A stretch of 64,000 nucleotides of DNA from Streptomyces sp. Go-475 (GTDB lineage Bacteria > Actinomycetota > Actinomycetes > Streptomycetales > Streptomycetaceae): positions 5,189,501-5,253,500 of the forward strand of contig NZ_CP026121.1 in NCBI RefSeq assembly GCF_003330845.1, written 5' to 3'. Made by a program: the position numbers and the translations under genes. Positions 42,983-51,520 of this stretch are shown piece by piece. Under the pieces are notes generated by a model. It saw only the letters and a program-made list of their open reading frames with translations. It had not been told where the DNA came from and did not search any database. Each line of letters begins with the position of its first letter. The first letter of the stretch is position 1.

Positions 42983-44563
42983 GTGTCATCAGCGACTCCC
43001 GCTGCCAACGCCGCCGACACCGTCCTGGTCGTCGACTTCGGTGCGCAGTACGCCCAGCTCATCGCCCGTCGCGTCCGCGAGGCGCGGGTCTACAGCGAGA
43101 TCGTGCCGAGCACCATGCCGGTCCAGGAGATGCTCGCCAGGAACCCCGCGGCGATCATCCTCTCCGGCGGCCCCTCGTCGGTCTACGAAGAGGGCGCCCC
43201 GCGCCTGGACCGCGAACTCTTCGAGGCCGGCGTCCCCGTCTTCGGCATGTGCTACGGCTTCCAGCTGATGGCGCAGACCCTCGGCGGCACCGTCGACAAC
43301 ACCGGCGCCCGCGAGTACGGCCGCACCGACCTGCACGTCTCGAAGTCGTCGTCCACCCTCTTCGAAGGCACCCCCGCCGAGCAGGCCGTCTGGATGTCCC
43401 ACGGCGACGCCTGCTCCGCCGCCCCCGAGGGCTTCTCCGTCACGGCCTCCACGGACGTCGTGCCCGTGGCCGCCTTCGAGAACGACGAGAAGAAGCTCTA
43501 CGGCGTCCAGTACCACCCCGAGGTGATGCACTCCACGCACGGGCAGCAGGTGCTGGAGCACTTCCTCTACCGCGGCGCGGGCCTGACCCCGTCCTGGACC
43601 ACGGGCAACGTGATCGACGAGCAGGTCGCCGCCATCCGCGAGCAGGTCGGCGACAAGCGGGCCATCTGCGGCCTGTCCGGCGGCGTGGACTCCGCCGTCG
43701 CCGCGGCCCTCGTCCAGAAGGCCATCGGCTCCCAGCTGACCTGCGTGTACGTCGACCACGGCCTGATGCGCAAGGGCGAGACCGAGCAGGTCGAGAAGGA
43801 CTTCGTGGCCGCGACCGGCGTGCAGCTGAAGGTCGTGGACGCCGAGGAGCGGTTCCTCAAGGCGCTCGCCGGGGTCTCCGACCCCGAGGAGAAGCGGAAG
43901 ATCATCGGCCGCGAGTTCATCCGCGTCTTCGAGCAGGCCCAGGCCGAGATCATCGCCGACGAGGGCCCGGCCGTGGAGTTCCTCGTCCAGGGCACGCTCT
44001 ATCCGGACGTCGTCGAGTCCGGCGGCGGCACCGGCACCGCCAACATCAAGTCCCACCACAACGTCGGCGGCCTCCCCGAGGACCTCGAGTTCAAGCTGAT
44101 CGAGCCGCTGCGCAAGCTGTTCAAGGACGAGGTCCGCATGGTCGGCCAGGAGCTCGGCCTGCCGGAGGAGATCGTCCAGCGCCAGCCGTTCCCCGGCCCG
44201 GGCCTCGGCATCCGGATCGTCGGCGAGGTGACGAAGGAGCGTCTCGACCTCCTCCGCGAGGCCGACGCCATCGCCCGCGAGGAGCTGACGGCGGCCGGCC
44301 TCGACCGGGACATCTGGCAGTGCCCGGTGGTCCTCCTCGCGGACGTCCGCAGCGTCGGCGTCCAGGGCGACGGCCGCACCTACGGCCACCCCGTCGTCCT
44401 GCGCCCCGTCTCGTCCGAGGACGCCATGACGGCCGACTGGTCGCGCCTGCCGTACGACGTCCTCGCCCGGATCTCCACGCGGATCACGAACGAGGTCAAG
44501 GACGTCAACCGTGTCGTCCTCGACGTCACCTCCAAGCCGCCGGGGACCATCGAGTGGGAGTGA
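42983..44563 (+). CDS. guaA: GMP synthase (glutamine-hydrolysing)
   Basis: This 526-residue enzyme starts at GTG 42983 behind GGAAGG. The N-terminal class I glutamine amidotransferase domain has the catalytic Cys in FGMCYGFQ and His/Glu in YHPEV. The ATP-pyrophosphatase P-loop is [13 protein letters not shown], and the C-terminal dimerisation domain includes [21 protein letters not shown] and ends PPGTIEWE. It aminates XMP to GMP, completing the pathway begun by guaB 23 kb upstream. A TAGAAT -10 element lies at 42935-42940. Its stop is three bases from the convergent PPOX-fold gene. Confidence 0.98.
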   Translation: MSSATPAANAADTVLVVDFGAQYAQLIARRVREARVYSEIVPSTMPVQEMLARNPAAIILSGGPSSVYEEGAPRLDRELFEAGVPVFGMCYGFQLMAQTLGGTVDNTGAREYGRTDLHVSKSSSTLFEGTPAEQAVWMSHGDACSAAPEGFSVTASTDVVPVAAFENDEKKLYGVQYHPEVMHSTHGQQVLEHFLYRGAGLTPSWTTGNVIDEQVAAIREQVGDKRAICGLSGGVDSAVAAALVQKAIGSQLTCVYVDHGLMRKGETEQVEKDFVAATGVQLKVVDAEERFLKALAGVSDPEEKRKIIGREFIRVFEQAQAEIIADEGPAVEFLVQGTLYPDVVESGGGTGTANIKSHHNVGGLPEDLEFKLIEPLRKLFKDEVRMVGQELGLPEEIVQRQPFPGPGLGIRIVGEVTKERLDLLREADAIAREELTAAGLDRDIWQCPVVLLADVRSVGVQGDGRTYGHPVVLRPVSSEDAMTADWSRLPYDVLARISTRITNEVKDVNRVVLDVTSKPPGTIEWE

Positions 44564-44566
44564 CCC

Positions 44567-45040
44567 CTACGTGCGCTTGATCGTGCGCAGGGGCTCGCCG
44601 GGCTTCCAGACCTGGACGACGAGGTAGGTGTCGTCCTCGACGTAGGTCCGCACGACCTCCGTCAGCTCGGCGCGGAAGAGGTGGAACGGCTCCGGCGGTT
44701 CCACCTCTTCGACGTATCCGGCCTTCGTCTCCACGTCGTCGACCTCGATCGCCCGGCCGCTGATCCGGACGTCGCCGCCGCCCATGCCGGTGCCCTCCCC
44801 AGGGTTCGCCTGGAGCGCGAAGCGCGGGTCGCGGCGCAGGTCGAGCGCCTTCAGGGAGTCCGGCATCATGCCGAGCCACAGCTCGCCGCCGAGGAAGCGC
44901 ACCTCCAGACCGCTCGTCCGGGGCGATCCGTCCTTGCGGAGCGTGGCGAGAACGTGGTGCGTGTAGGCGCCGAAACGCTTCTCGACGGTGCCTGCCAGGT
45001 CCGGTTCGGCGGTGGCGAAAGCCGCCCAGTTCGCTGTCAT
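44567..45040 (-). CDS. Pyridoxamine 5'-phosphate oxidase-fold (flavin/F420-binding) protein
   Basis: This 157-residue split-barrel protein starts MTANWAAFATAEPDLA. Conserved PPOX-fold segments are HHVLATLRKDGSPRTSGLEVRFLGGELWLGMMPDS and RFALQANPG, consistent with binding FMN or F420. Members of this group are reductases or flavin-binding proteins with unknown natural substrates; they do not usually act in vitamin B6 synthesis. The 3' end is within 4 bp of guaA in convergent orientation with no room for a terminator, so the transcripts overlap. Confidence 0.85.
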   Translation of the reverse strand: MTANWAAFATAEPDLAGTVEKRFGAYTHHVLATLRKDGSPRTSGLEVRFLGGELWLGMMPDSLKALDLRRDPRFALQANPGEGTGMGGGDVRISGRAIEVDDVETKAGYVEEVEPPEPFHLFRAELTEVVRTYVEDDTYLVVQVWKPGEPLRTIKRT

Positions 45041-45230
45041 ACGGAGAGTCTGGCGCCCAAACCGGACATCCTCTGTCGGCTATTCGTGGGGTCGGGGAGC
45101 CAGGGGGCACAAGGGTGGGTGCAGGGTGCTCGCGGGGGCGCGCGTTTCATCTTCACGAAACGGTTCTGTCCTTCGCGGGCCGAGCGGCGGTAGCTTCCGC
45201 CCCGTACGAAGAACCAGCGCTGGAGGACCT

Positions 45231-46025
45231 ATGCACGGGCCCACCCCGCCCCTGCCGCTGCCCACCGACCGACTGCGGTTCGCCATGCCGCCGATGCACG
45301 AGTCGGTCGAGGACGAGCGCCGGCACCGCAAGGAGCGGCTCGCCGGCGCCCTCAGGATCTTCGGGCGGCTCGGCTTCGAGGACGGCGTGTCCGGGCACAT
45401 CACCGCCCGCGACCCGGAGTACAGCGACTGCTTCTGGGTCAACCCGTTCGGCATGCCCTTCCGGCACGTCACCGTGAACGACCTGGTGCTCGCCAACCAG
45501 GACGGCCAGGTCGTCGAGGGCGGCCACCACGTCAACCAGGCGGCGTTCACCGTCCACGCCCAGGTGCACGCCGCCCGCCCCGACGTGGTCGCCGTCGCCC
45601 ACTGCCACTCCGTGCACGGCCGGGCGCTCGCCGCCCTCGGCGACCTGCTGGAGCCGATCACCCAGGAGAGCTGCGCCTTCTACGAGGACCACGCCCTTTA
45701 CGACAGCTACACCGGTGTCGCCGTCGACGCCGAGGAGGGGCGGCGCATCGCGGCCGTGCTCGGCTCCCGCAAGGCGCTCGTACTGCGCAACCACGGGTTG
45801 CTGACCGTCGGCGACTCGGTGGACGCGGCGGCCTGGTGGTTCGTGTCCATGGAGCGGTCCTGCCAGGTGCAGCTGACGGCGCAGGCGGCCGGGCGGCCGG
45901 TCCGCATCGACCACCGGATGGCGGTGGCGACGCGCGAGCAGCTGGGCGGCGACCTGGTGGCGTGGATCAACTACCAGCCGATGTGGCAGGACATCTGCCG
46001 GAGCGAGCCGGATCTGCTCGGCTAG
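45231..46025 (+). CDS. Class II aldolase/adducin family protein
   Basis: This 264-residue protein starts at ATG 45231 (GGAGG eight bases upstream). The class II aldolase fold is shown by LGFEDGVSGHITARDPE, WVNPFGMPF, the zinc-ligand triad region VAHCHSVHG and LRNHGLLTVG. Members cleave or epimerise phosphorylated ketoses, but this subgroup (similar to eukaryotic adducin head domains) is usually of unknown specificity. It ends close to the convergent DUF4429 gene. Neighbours give no pathway clue. Confidence 0.88.
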   Translation: MHGPTPPLPLPTDRLRFAMPPMHESVEDERRHRKERLAGALRIFGRLGFEDGVSGHITARDPEYSDCFWVNPFGMPFRHVTVNDLVLANQDGQVVEGGHHVNQAAFTVHAQVHAARPDVVAVAHCHSVHGRALAALGDLLEPITQESCAFYEDHALYDSYTGVAVDAEEGRRIAAVLGSRKALVLRNHGLLTVGDSVDAAAWWFVSMERSCQVQLTAQAAGRPVRIDHRMAVATREQLGGDLVAWINYQPMWQDICRSEPDLLG

Positions 46026-46043
46026 GGAGCGGCGCCGGCGCGG

Positions 46044-46985
46044 TCAGAAACCGCGCAGCACCACCGCCTTCGTGCGGGCGAACTCCTCGTCCGTGAGCAC
46101 CCCCTCCCGGTGCAACCGGCCCAGCTCACGCAGGCGGCGGAGCAGTACGTCGTGGTGGTCGGTGGTGCGGGGCGGGCCGGGTGCCGGGCGGGAGGCGGGA
46201 TCATTCGCGTCGCTTCCTGCCGGGTCATTCGCGTCGCTTCCCGCCGGGACATTCGCGTCGCTTCCTGCCGGAGCGCGGGACGACGGGTGCGGCAGCCGGG
46301 CCGTGACCGCCGTGGCGACGAGCGCCGTGAGCAGATCGCGGCGGGTGCTGCCCCACAGGTCCAGGGCGTACGGGTCCTTCTCCGGCGGCAGCTTCGAGAA
46401 GACCGTCTCGCGTGTCACGAACCGCAGGAAGCCGTCCTCGTGGCCGGAGTTCGGCAGCCACTCGACCCGCACCAGGTCGCCCAGGTCGATGATCCGCGGG
46501 CCGGTGGCGCGCTTGACCCGCTCGGAGGTGTCGCTCCAGTCGATCCGCACCTGCGAGCCGTCGAAGGAGACCGTCCCGTCCGAGGAGCGCACCGAGACGG
46601 GAACCGGCGGGCCGGGCAGCAGATACGCCTTCACCGGTTCCTTCGGTACCCGGTCCAGGAGCAGCGCGCGGCGGATCTCCTCGGCGACGTACTCGGCGAC
46701 CCCCGTCCGGTCGACCTCCACCGACAGCCGGTACGGATCGGCCTCGTCCGGCAGCCGGCCGCCCGTCGCCTGGAGCAGCGGGTCGGCGCCCTCGCGCAGC
46801 AGCAACCGGAGCCGTCCACGCCTGCGTTCGGGTTCCAGGACGACCCCCGCCACCGCCTCCAGCGGCACCGCGACCTCTCCGTACGTCTGCCGGAACAGCG
46901 GCACGGAGCGGTGCAGACCGGGCGTGATCCGAACCGTGCTGCCGTCGAAGGCCCAGGTCCCGTCACGCTGGATGATCTCGGCCAT
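46044..46985 (-). CDS. DUF4429 domain protein with SHOCT tail
   Basis: This 313-residue protein has two similar beta-rich DUF4429 modules (WAFDGSTVRITPGLHRSVPLFRQTYGEVAVPL and TVSFDGSQVRIDWSDTSERVKRATGPRIIDL). A disordered linker contains three 8-residue repeats of the type AGSDANDP. The C-terminal SHOCT-like helix pair is LRRLRELGRLHREGVLTDEEFARTKAVVL. DUF4429 is PH-domain-like and probably binds membranes or partners; SHOCT tails mediate oligomerisation. It is divergent from the IPT membrane protein across a 184-bp region holding a perfect 11-bp dyad. Confidence 0.88.
   Translation of the reverse strand: MAEIIQRDGTWAFDGSTVRITPGLHRSVPLFRQTYGEVAVPLEAVAGVVLEPERRRGRLRLLLREGADPLLQATGGRLPDEADPYRLSVEVDRTGVAEYVAEEIRRALLLDRVPKEPVKAYLLPGPPVPVSVRSSDGTVSFDGSQVRIDWSDTSERVKRATGPRIIDLGDLVRVEWLPNSGHEDGFLRFVTRETVFSKLPPEKDPYALDLWGSTRRDLLTALVATAVTARLPHPSSRAPAGSDANVPAGSDANDPAGSDANDPASRPAPGPPRTTDHHDVLLRRLRELGRLHREGVLTDEEFARTKAVVLRGF
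46201..46272 (-). repeat. 24-bp tandem repeat (three units) in the DUF4429 protein linker
   Basis: Units at 46201-46224, 46225-46248 and 46249-46272 differ at only a few positions and encode AGSDAN[DV]P repeats in the disordered linker before the SHOCT tail. Confidence 0.9.
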
Positions 46986-47004
46986 AGGGGAATTCTCCCA
47001 GCCA

Positions 47005-47041
47005 GGTCAACACGGCGCGCCGAACTTCACCCGTGTTGACC
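47005..47041. promoter_or_regulatory. 11-bp inverted repeat between DUF4429 and IPT membrane protein genes
   Basis: GGTCAACACGG and CCGTGTTGACC are perfect inverted arms separated by 15 bases. The dyad begins 20 bp upstream of the DUF4429 start codon. It may be an operator for a dimeric regulator or, if transcribed, a hairpin in the 5' leader. Confidence 0.5.
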
Positions 47042-47169
47042 AGAGCGGGCGGACGCGGACCGGGTGGTATAGGGCACAATTCGCTGTCGTCGCACGGGAG
47101 TTGCACAGCGGTGTTTCCGGGGTCCGGAAGGCCGGCGGTGGTTGGGTCGCGGGAAGGCGGGCGTCGGGC

Positions 47170-48594
47170 GTGACGGTGCGCGAGACGGGGCAGGGCGGCG
47201 GGGACGCGGGTGTGTACGCGGGTGCGCGTGCCGGTGCGTATGAGGGCGGGTACCGGGGCGGATACGCGGGCGGCTATGCCGGTGGCCGCGCGGGGAGTTA
47301 CGCGGGTGGTCACGGTGGTGGGCTCGGGGGTGGTCACGGGGCCGGACCGGGTGAACCCCACGGAGGTGGGTGCGCCTGCGGGGACTGTCCTCACGGGGCG
47401 CGCGAGGGGCATCGGCGCGCCGTCGCCGCGTTCCTGCGCCGGCGGGACGAGTTCGCGGCCGGGCAGGGGCTGCCGGCCGCCGTGGCCCACTCCGCCTCGG
47501 CCTCCCGCCAGTGGGTCTCGGAGGAACTCGCGCAGTCCGCGGAACTCGTCGCCGAACGCGGACGGGCCGAGGGCCAGGCCTGGCTGACCGGCCTGTGGCG
47601 CCGCACGGCGGGCGTCGTGTGGGCCGTCGTCGTGCTGTTGCTGCTCGGGCAGGCCCTCACCGCGGTCGGCGCGGGCTGGACGTCGGCGCGCACGGCCGGG
47701 CTGGCCGCGGCGCTGGTCGTGGCCGGTGCGCTGACCGCGGCGTCGTGGTTCCACCGGGCGAAGGGCGGTGCGCTGGCGCCCGTGATCGGTGAGGACAACC
47801 GGCTGTCCACCTCCCGTACGGTCGCCGCGGCTTGGGTGCTCTTCGTGGCGTACTCGGTGCTCGTGCTGGCCGGGCGGCTCGCCGCCGCCTCCCGGCACCG
47901 GGAGCGGGACGCGCTGATCTCCGGGCTGGAACTCGCCCGCGGCGCCGGAGTCGTGACCGTGCTCGCCGTGGTGTGCGGGATCGCCGTCCTCGTGCGGCGG
48001 GTGGTCGGGCTGCGGGTCCTGGGGCAGCGGCTGCAGAAGGTACGGGCCGACCGGCCGCGCGCGGCCGACCTGCTGACCGACGACTCCGGGCGGGGCACCT
48101 TCGCGGACATCCAGTACGTCGTGATCAGCGGGGTCGCCCTGGTCTTCGCGGCGGTACGGCTGGCCAGGCGGCCGGACCAGTTGCCGGATCTGCCGTGGGG
48201 ACTGGCGGTGGTGGTGCTGGTGTCGGCGGCGACGTACCTGGCGGGCAAGTACGCGGAGGGCGGGCGGCCGGTCATCCTCTCCGTCGTGCGGGCGCGGGAG
48301 GCGGGGGACCTGGACGCGCCGATCCGTACGGGTGACGACATCGAGATCCGGGGTGCGGGGTTCGTACCGCCGGGGGCGCAGGCGGCCGACCGGCTGGCTC
48401 GGATGGTCGTGCGGGTGGGTGCCGTGCATGTTCATGTGCCTCTGGTGCCGGTGCCGGGCGGTTTCCGCAATCCGACCGACACGCTGCTGACCGTGCCGGT
48501 GCCGGCGGATGTGGAGCCGGGGCGGGTGGAGGTGCAGGTGGTTACTGCGGCGGGGGTGGAGACGAATCGGTATGTGGTGGATGTGACGGAGTGA
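47170..48594 (+). CDS. Multi-pass membrane protein with Gly/Tyr-rich N-terminus and IPT/TIG domain
   Basis: The 474-residue product from GTG 47170 opens with a low-complexity segment (~residues 15-65) of Gly/Tyr/Ala repeats (YAGAR, YEGGYRGGY), then Cys68, Cys70 and Cys73 as CACGDC. About six membrane segments follow between ~residues 145 and 375. The final ~85 residues (DDIEIRGAGFVPPGA ... GVETNRYVVDV) look like an IPT/TIG immunoglobulin-like fold. I recognise no characterised homologue. A role in surface organisation or adhesion is a guess. The start is uncertain because the frame is open upstream, but codon homogeneity begins near 47170. Confidence 0.7.
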   Translation: MTVRETGQGGGDAGVYAGARAGAYEGGYRGGYAGGYAGGRAGSYAGGHGGGLGGGHGAGPGEPHGGGCACGDCPHGAREGHRRAVAAFLRRRDEFAAGQGLPAAVAHSASASRQWVSEELAQSAELVAERGRAEGQAWLTGLWRRTAGVVWAVVVLLLLGQALTAVGAGWTSARTAGLAAALVVAGALTAASWFHRAKGGALAPVIGEDNRLSTSRTVAAAWVLFVAYSVLVLAGRLAAASRHRERDALISGLELARGAGVVTVLAVVCGIAVLVRRVVGLRVLGQRLQKVRADRPRAADLLTDDSGRGTFADIQYVVISGVALVFAAVRLARRPDQLPDLPWGLAVVVLVSAATYLAGKYAEGGRPVILSVVRAREAGDLDAPIRTGDDIEIRGAGFVPPGAQAADRLARMVVRVGAVHVHVPLVPVPGGFRNPTDTLLTVPVPADVEPGRVEVQVVTAAGVETNRYVVDVTE

Positions 48595-48945
48595 CAGGGG
48601 GAGCGGGAGTGGCGCGTGCCGGTGGGAGCTTCCGTCGGTAGCTCCTGACGCCGGGTGGGGGTCGGGGCCGCGCCAGGGGGTGTCCGTCCCCGGAACGGCG
48701 CGATGGACCCACTTACCGACTGACTGGCGCTGACGCGCCAACCGCCGCGGGCGGGGCCTCCGACACGTCCCCTTGCCGCCGTGCGCGGGTGCGGGCCGCG
48801 TGGTTGCGGCACCCGCCATCGGCGGTCGTTCGGCTCGGCGGGTTGGCAAAAAGCCGCGTGCGCAGGATTGAGCCGGGTCGGTTTGTCGTACGTATGGTCT
48901 GTTGAGGGGGTCTCGGCACCGGCGGGCGAGAGGCGGCTAGCAGCG
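48595..48945. other. 351-bp intergenic region before the DoxX gene
   Basis: A small TGGCGC/GCGCCA hairpin (48724-48739) may end the upstream transcript. TTGAGC near 48873 and TATGGT near 48896 are poor promoter matches upstream of the DoxX gene. No convincing gene is present. Confidence 0.45.
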
Positions 48946-49476
48946 ATGACTCACAGTACGAGAACGGACACGCACACCCCCCACTTCGGCGGCGGAGGAG
49001 ACTGGCGGGACACGGCCGTCCGCTACGCCCTCCTTCCCCTTCGCGTCTTCCTCGGCGTCACCTTCATCTACGCCGGCCTGGACAAGATCACCGACAGTGC
49101 CTTCATGAAGGAAGCCGGGTCCGGATCGATCGGCGACATGATGCGTGCCGTCCGCGACTCCTCCGCCATCCCCGCCCTGGTCGACCTCTCCCTGAAGAAC
49201 CCCGTCGGCTTCGGCTACGCCATCGCCTTCGGAGAACTGGCCGTCGGCATCGGCACCCTCCTCGGCCTGTTCGCCCGGCTGGCCGCACTCGGCGGCGCGC
49301 TGATCTCCCTCAGCCTGTGGCTGACCGTGAGCTGGGCCTCCGATCCGTACTACTACGGCAACGACCTCGCCTACCTCATGGCCTGGATCCCCCTCGTCCT
49401 GGCGGGGGCCCCGCTGCTGTCCCTGGACGCCGCCTTGCGGGCCCGGCGACGGCAGCGGAGGGCGGGGTACCGGTAG
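48946..49476 (+). CDS. DoxX family membrane protein
   Basis: This 176-residue protein from ATG 48946 has four membrane segments. DoxX motifs are LLPLRVFLGVTFIYAGLDKITD (helix 1), GFGYAIAFGELAVGIGTLLGLF (helix 2), AALGGALISLSLWLTVSW (helix 3) and a last helix LMAWIPLVLAGAPLLSLDAA. DoxX proteins are small quinone-interacting or redox-stress membrane proteins; in mycobacteria a DoxX protein partners SodA and a thiol oxidoreductase. No such partner is visible here. It converges with the small membrane protein gene downstream. Confidence 0.88.
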   Translation: MTHSTRTDTHTPHFGGGGDWRDTAVRYALLPLRVFLGVTFIYAGLDKITDSAFMKEAGSGSIGDMMRAVRDSSAIPALVDLSLKNPVGFGYAIAFGELAVGIGTLLGLFARLAALGGALISLSLWLTVSWASDPYYYGNDLAYLMAWIPLVLAGAPLLSLDAALRARRRQRRAGYR

Positions 49477-49514
49477 CGCGACGGGCTGTGCGGTGGGCGG
49501 GCGGTGCCTCGCCG

Positions 49515-49757
49515 TCACACCGCCACGTCCGGGCCCGGCCCGTCCGTCGTGGTGCGGCCCGTCCTGCGGCGGCGGCGTACGAGGCCCGTCACGAGCGCCA
49601 CCGCGCCCGCCAGGCACAGTCCGCCCGCGACGAGGGGTATCGCCACGAACCAGGGGGTCTCCCAGGCGCCGCCCGCGTCACCGGCGTAGAGGACGCCGGC
49701 CAGGGTGAGGACGGTGCCGGCGACCAGCTTCCCGGGTTGGAATTCATGACGCAGCAC
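49515..49757 (-). CDS. Small two-segment membrane protein, translationally coupled to the PspC/LiaF-like gene
   Basis: This 80-residue protein starts at ATG 49757, inside the last codons of the upstream PspC-domain gene (14-bp overlap). It has two hydrophobic segments (LVAGTVLTLAGVLYAG and FVAIPLVAGGLCLAGAVALVTGLV) and a basic C-terminus (RRRRRTGR). Coupling suggests it works with the PspC/LiaF-like protein in the envelope. I recognise no named family. Confidence 0.8.
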   Translation of the reverse strand: MLRHEFQPGKLVAGTVLTLAGVLYAGDAGGAWETPWFVAIPLVAGGLCLAGAVALVTGLVRRRRRTGRTTTDGPGPDVAV

Positions 49758-51342
49758 GGGTCACCTCCGCCTGTCCCATGCCGACCTGGAGGTCCAGGTC
49801 GATGGTGCCGGACTTCTTGGCTCCCGCGGCGGGGGAGAGGGTTATCTGCTTGTGCTGGCCCGGCTTCACGTCCACGTCCTTCTTGTCGTCGCCCGGCAGC
49901 TGGAGGTCGCCCACGCCCACGTCGACGCTGAGCCGCACCGTCACGCCCTCCGGTACGAGCACCTTGACCTGGCCCACGCCCACGTCGGCGCGCGTCGCCA
50001 CGGTCTGTCTCTCGGGCACGTTCAGCCGGGTCAGGTCCAGGGTGCCGACGCCGGCGCCCAGCTCGTACTGCTCCCGCACGTCCGCCACCGCGGTGGGCTG
50101 CCAGGTCGTGCGCGTCCAGTGCGTGCCGATGTTCTTGGGCATGGCCGCAGAGCCGGCGAGCAGGCCTGCCGTGATGATCGCCAGGAAGATGGAGCCCGCC
50201 CCCGTCCGTCCCAGGAAGGCGCTGACCGCTATGCCCAGGCCCAGGACGACGAGCGCGCAGGACAGGCCCGTCTGCAGGCTGGTGCCGAGCGGGTGCCCGT
50301 CCCACGTCTGGTTCGTGCCCAGGGCACCCGCGAGCAGGGCCAGGAGGAAGACCCAGCCGCCGATCCAGCGGGGGCCGCGTGGCTTGGGCGGCCTGGTGTG
50401 CGGGGCGGGTAGGTCCTCGCGGGCGCCGGGCTGGGTGCCGAGGCTGATGTTGATGGCCGCCGCCACGTCGAGGTCGCGGGAGTCACGGGGACCCCAGAGG
50501 TAGCCCGTGCCTCCGATGTGGGTGCCGTCCTTGACGATGGGGTCGCGCCACCAGGAGGGGAAGGCGGCGGGCACCGGCGGGGCCTGGGGCTCCGGCGGGG
50601 CGTCGGCGGCCGCCTGGGCGGCGAGGGGGTCGGGGCTGGGGGCGCCGCGCCGGCGCGACCAGTAGCCGGCGCCCGCGAGGAGGAGGGAGAGGACGACGGC
50701 GAAGGTCAGCACCCCGCCGTTGTTCAGCATGGTCAGGAACACGCCGCAGCCGACCAGCGCGAACAGCACGGCTGTCAGGGCCTGGCCGTCGACGCGGCCG
50801 GTGAGGAGCTTGCGCACCTCGTTCTCCTCGTCGTCGTACGGGACGAAGAGCCAGGCGAAGCCGTAGAAGAGGAGGCCGAGGCCGCCGGTGGCGGAGAGCA
50901 CGGCGAGGGTGATCCGGAAGATCACCGGGTCCATGTCGCACTGCCGCCCGAGTCCGGCGCAGACGCCGGCCAGGGTCTTGTGGCGGCGGTCGCGGCGGAA
51001 ACGGGGAGGAGGGCCGGCAGGGTCCGGTTCGGCGGCGGGGTCGGCCGCGTCAGGGGCTTCGGGTGCGCCAGGTGTTCCGGGTGCGCCGGATGTTCCAGGT
51101 GTTCCAGATGTCCCAGGAGTTCCAGGTGTTCCCGGTGTTGCTTCAGGTGCGGTGGGTGCTCCTCCCTGTTCTTCCGCTCCCTGTTCTTCCGCGTCCGCGT
51201 GGCCGTGTGCGCGCGGGGGCGCGGAGGGGCCGGCGGGTGCGGCGCCCGCGGCGGGCGCGGCATCCTGCGGCCCGGCGCCCGGTGCGGGGCGCGGGCCGGA
51301 GCCGGGTCCCGGACCCGTCGCGGCGTGCTCGTGATCGGTCAT
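49744..51342 (-). CDS. PspC-domain membrane protein with LiaF-like C-terminus
   Basis: This 532-residue protein from ATG 51342 begins with ~115 disordered residues (Pro/Gly/Ala/Glu, including PGTPGTPGTSG repeats). A PspC domain follows (RRDRRHKTLAGVCAGLGRQCDMDPVIFRITLAVLSATGG), then several membrane segments, and a C-terminal beta-rich domain (VREQYELGAGVGTLDLTRL, DVGVGQVKVLVPEGVTVRL). The C-terminal domain resembles LiaF/DUF2154, which in Firmicutes inhibits the LiaRS system. The divergent operon encodes a PspC-containing histidine kinase and a LuxR-type regulator, so the three likely form one envelope-stress module. The coding repeat near 51060-51140 could vary between strains. Confidence 0.88.
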   Translation of the reverse strand: MTDHEHAATGPGPGSGPRPAPGAGPQDAAPAAGAAPAGPSAPPRAHGHADAEEQGAEEQGGAPTAPEATPGTPGTPGTSGTPGTSGAPGTPGAPEAPDAADPAAEPDPAGPPPRFRRDRRHKTLAGVCAGLGRQCDMDPVIFRITLAVLSATGGLGLLFYGFAWLFVPYDDEENEVRKLLTGRVDGQALTAVLFALVGCGVFLTMLNNGGVLTFAVVLSLLLAGAGYWSRRRGAPSPDPLAAQAAADAPPEPQAPPVPAAFPSWWRDPIVKDGTHIGGTGYLWGPRDSRDLDVAAAINISLGTQPGAREDLPAPHTRPPKPRGPRWIGGWVFLLALLAGALGTNQTWDGHPLGTSLQTGLSCALVVLGLGIAVSAFLGRTGAGSIFLAIITAGLLAGSAAMPKNIGTHWTRTTWQPTAVADVREQYELGAGVGTLDLTRLNVPERQTVATRADVGVGQVKVLVPEGVTVRLSVDVGVGDLQLPGDDKKDVDVKPGQHKQITLSPAAGAKKSGTIDLDLQVGMGQAEVTRAAS

Positions 51343-51520
51343 GGGTCCATGGTGACGGGCGCGGCGCCGCGGCGGCAGTCGGAACGACCCTGGCCGGACC
51401 CTGATATCGGCCCTGAGGGATGGCTCGGGAAGCGTTCGACGGACCGGTCCGCGGAGATCAGGGGAGTCTCCGGGGTCGACCCTGATGCTCCGGCCTGCCG
51501 CACATGTGACCATCAATGGC

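Noticed and set aside
46072..47169. Long frame upstream of the IPT membrane protein
   Set aside because: It is the antisense shadow of the DUF4429 gene, with Arg/Ser-rich nonsense composition; the real protein begins near 47170.
48713..48919. 68-codon minus-strand frame before the DoxX gene
   Set aside because: There is no ribosome-binding site, composition is Arg/Pro/Thr-rich, and it overlaps the region needed for the DoxX promoter.
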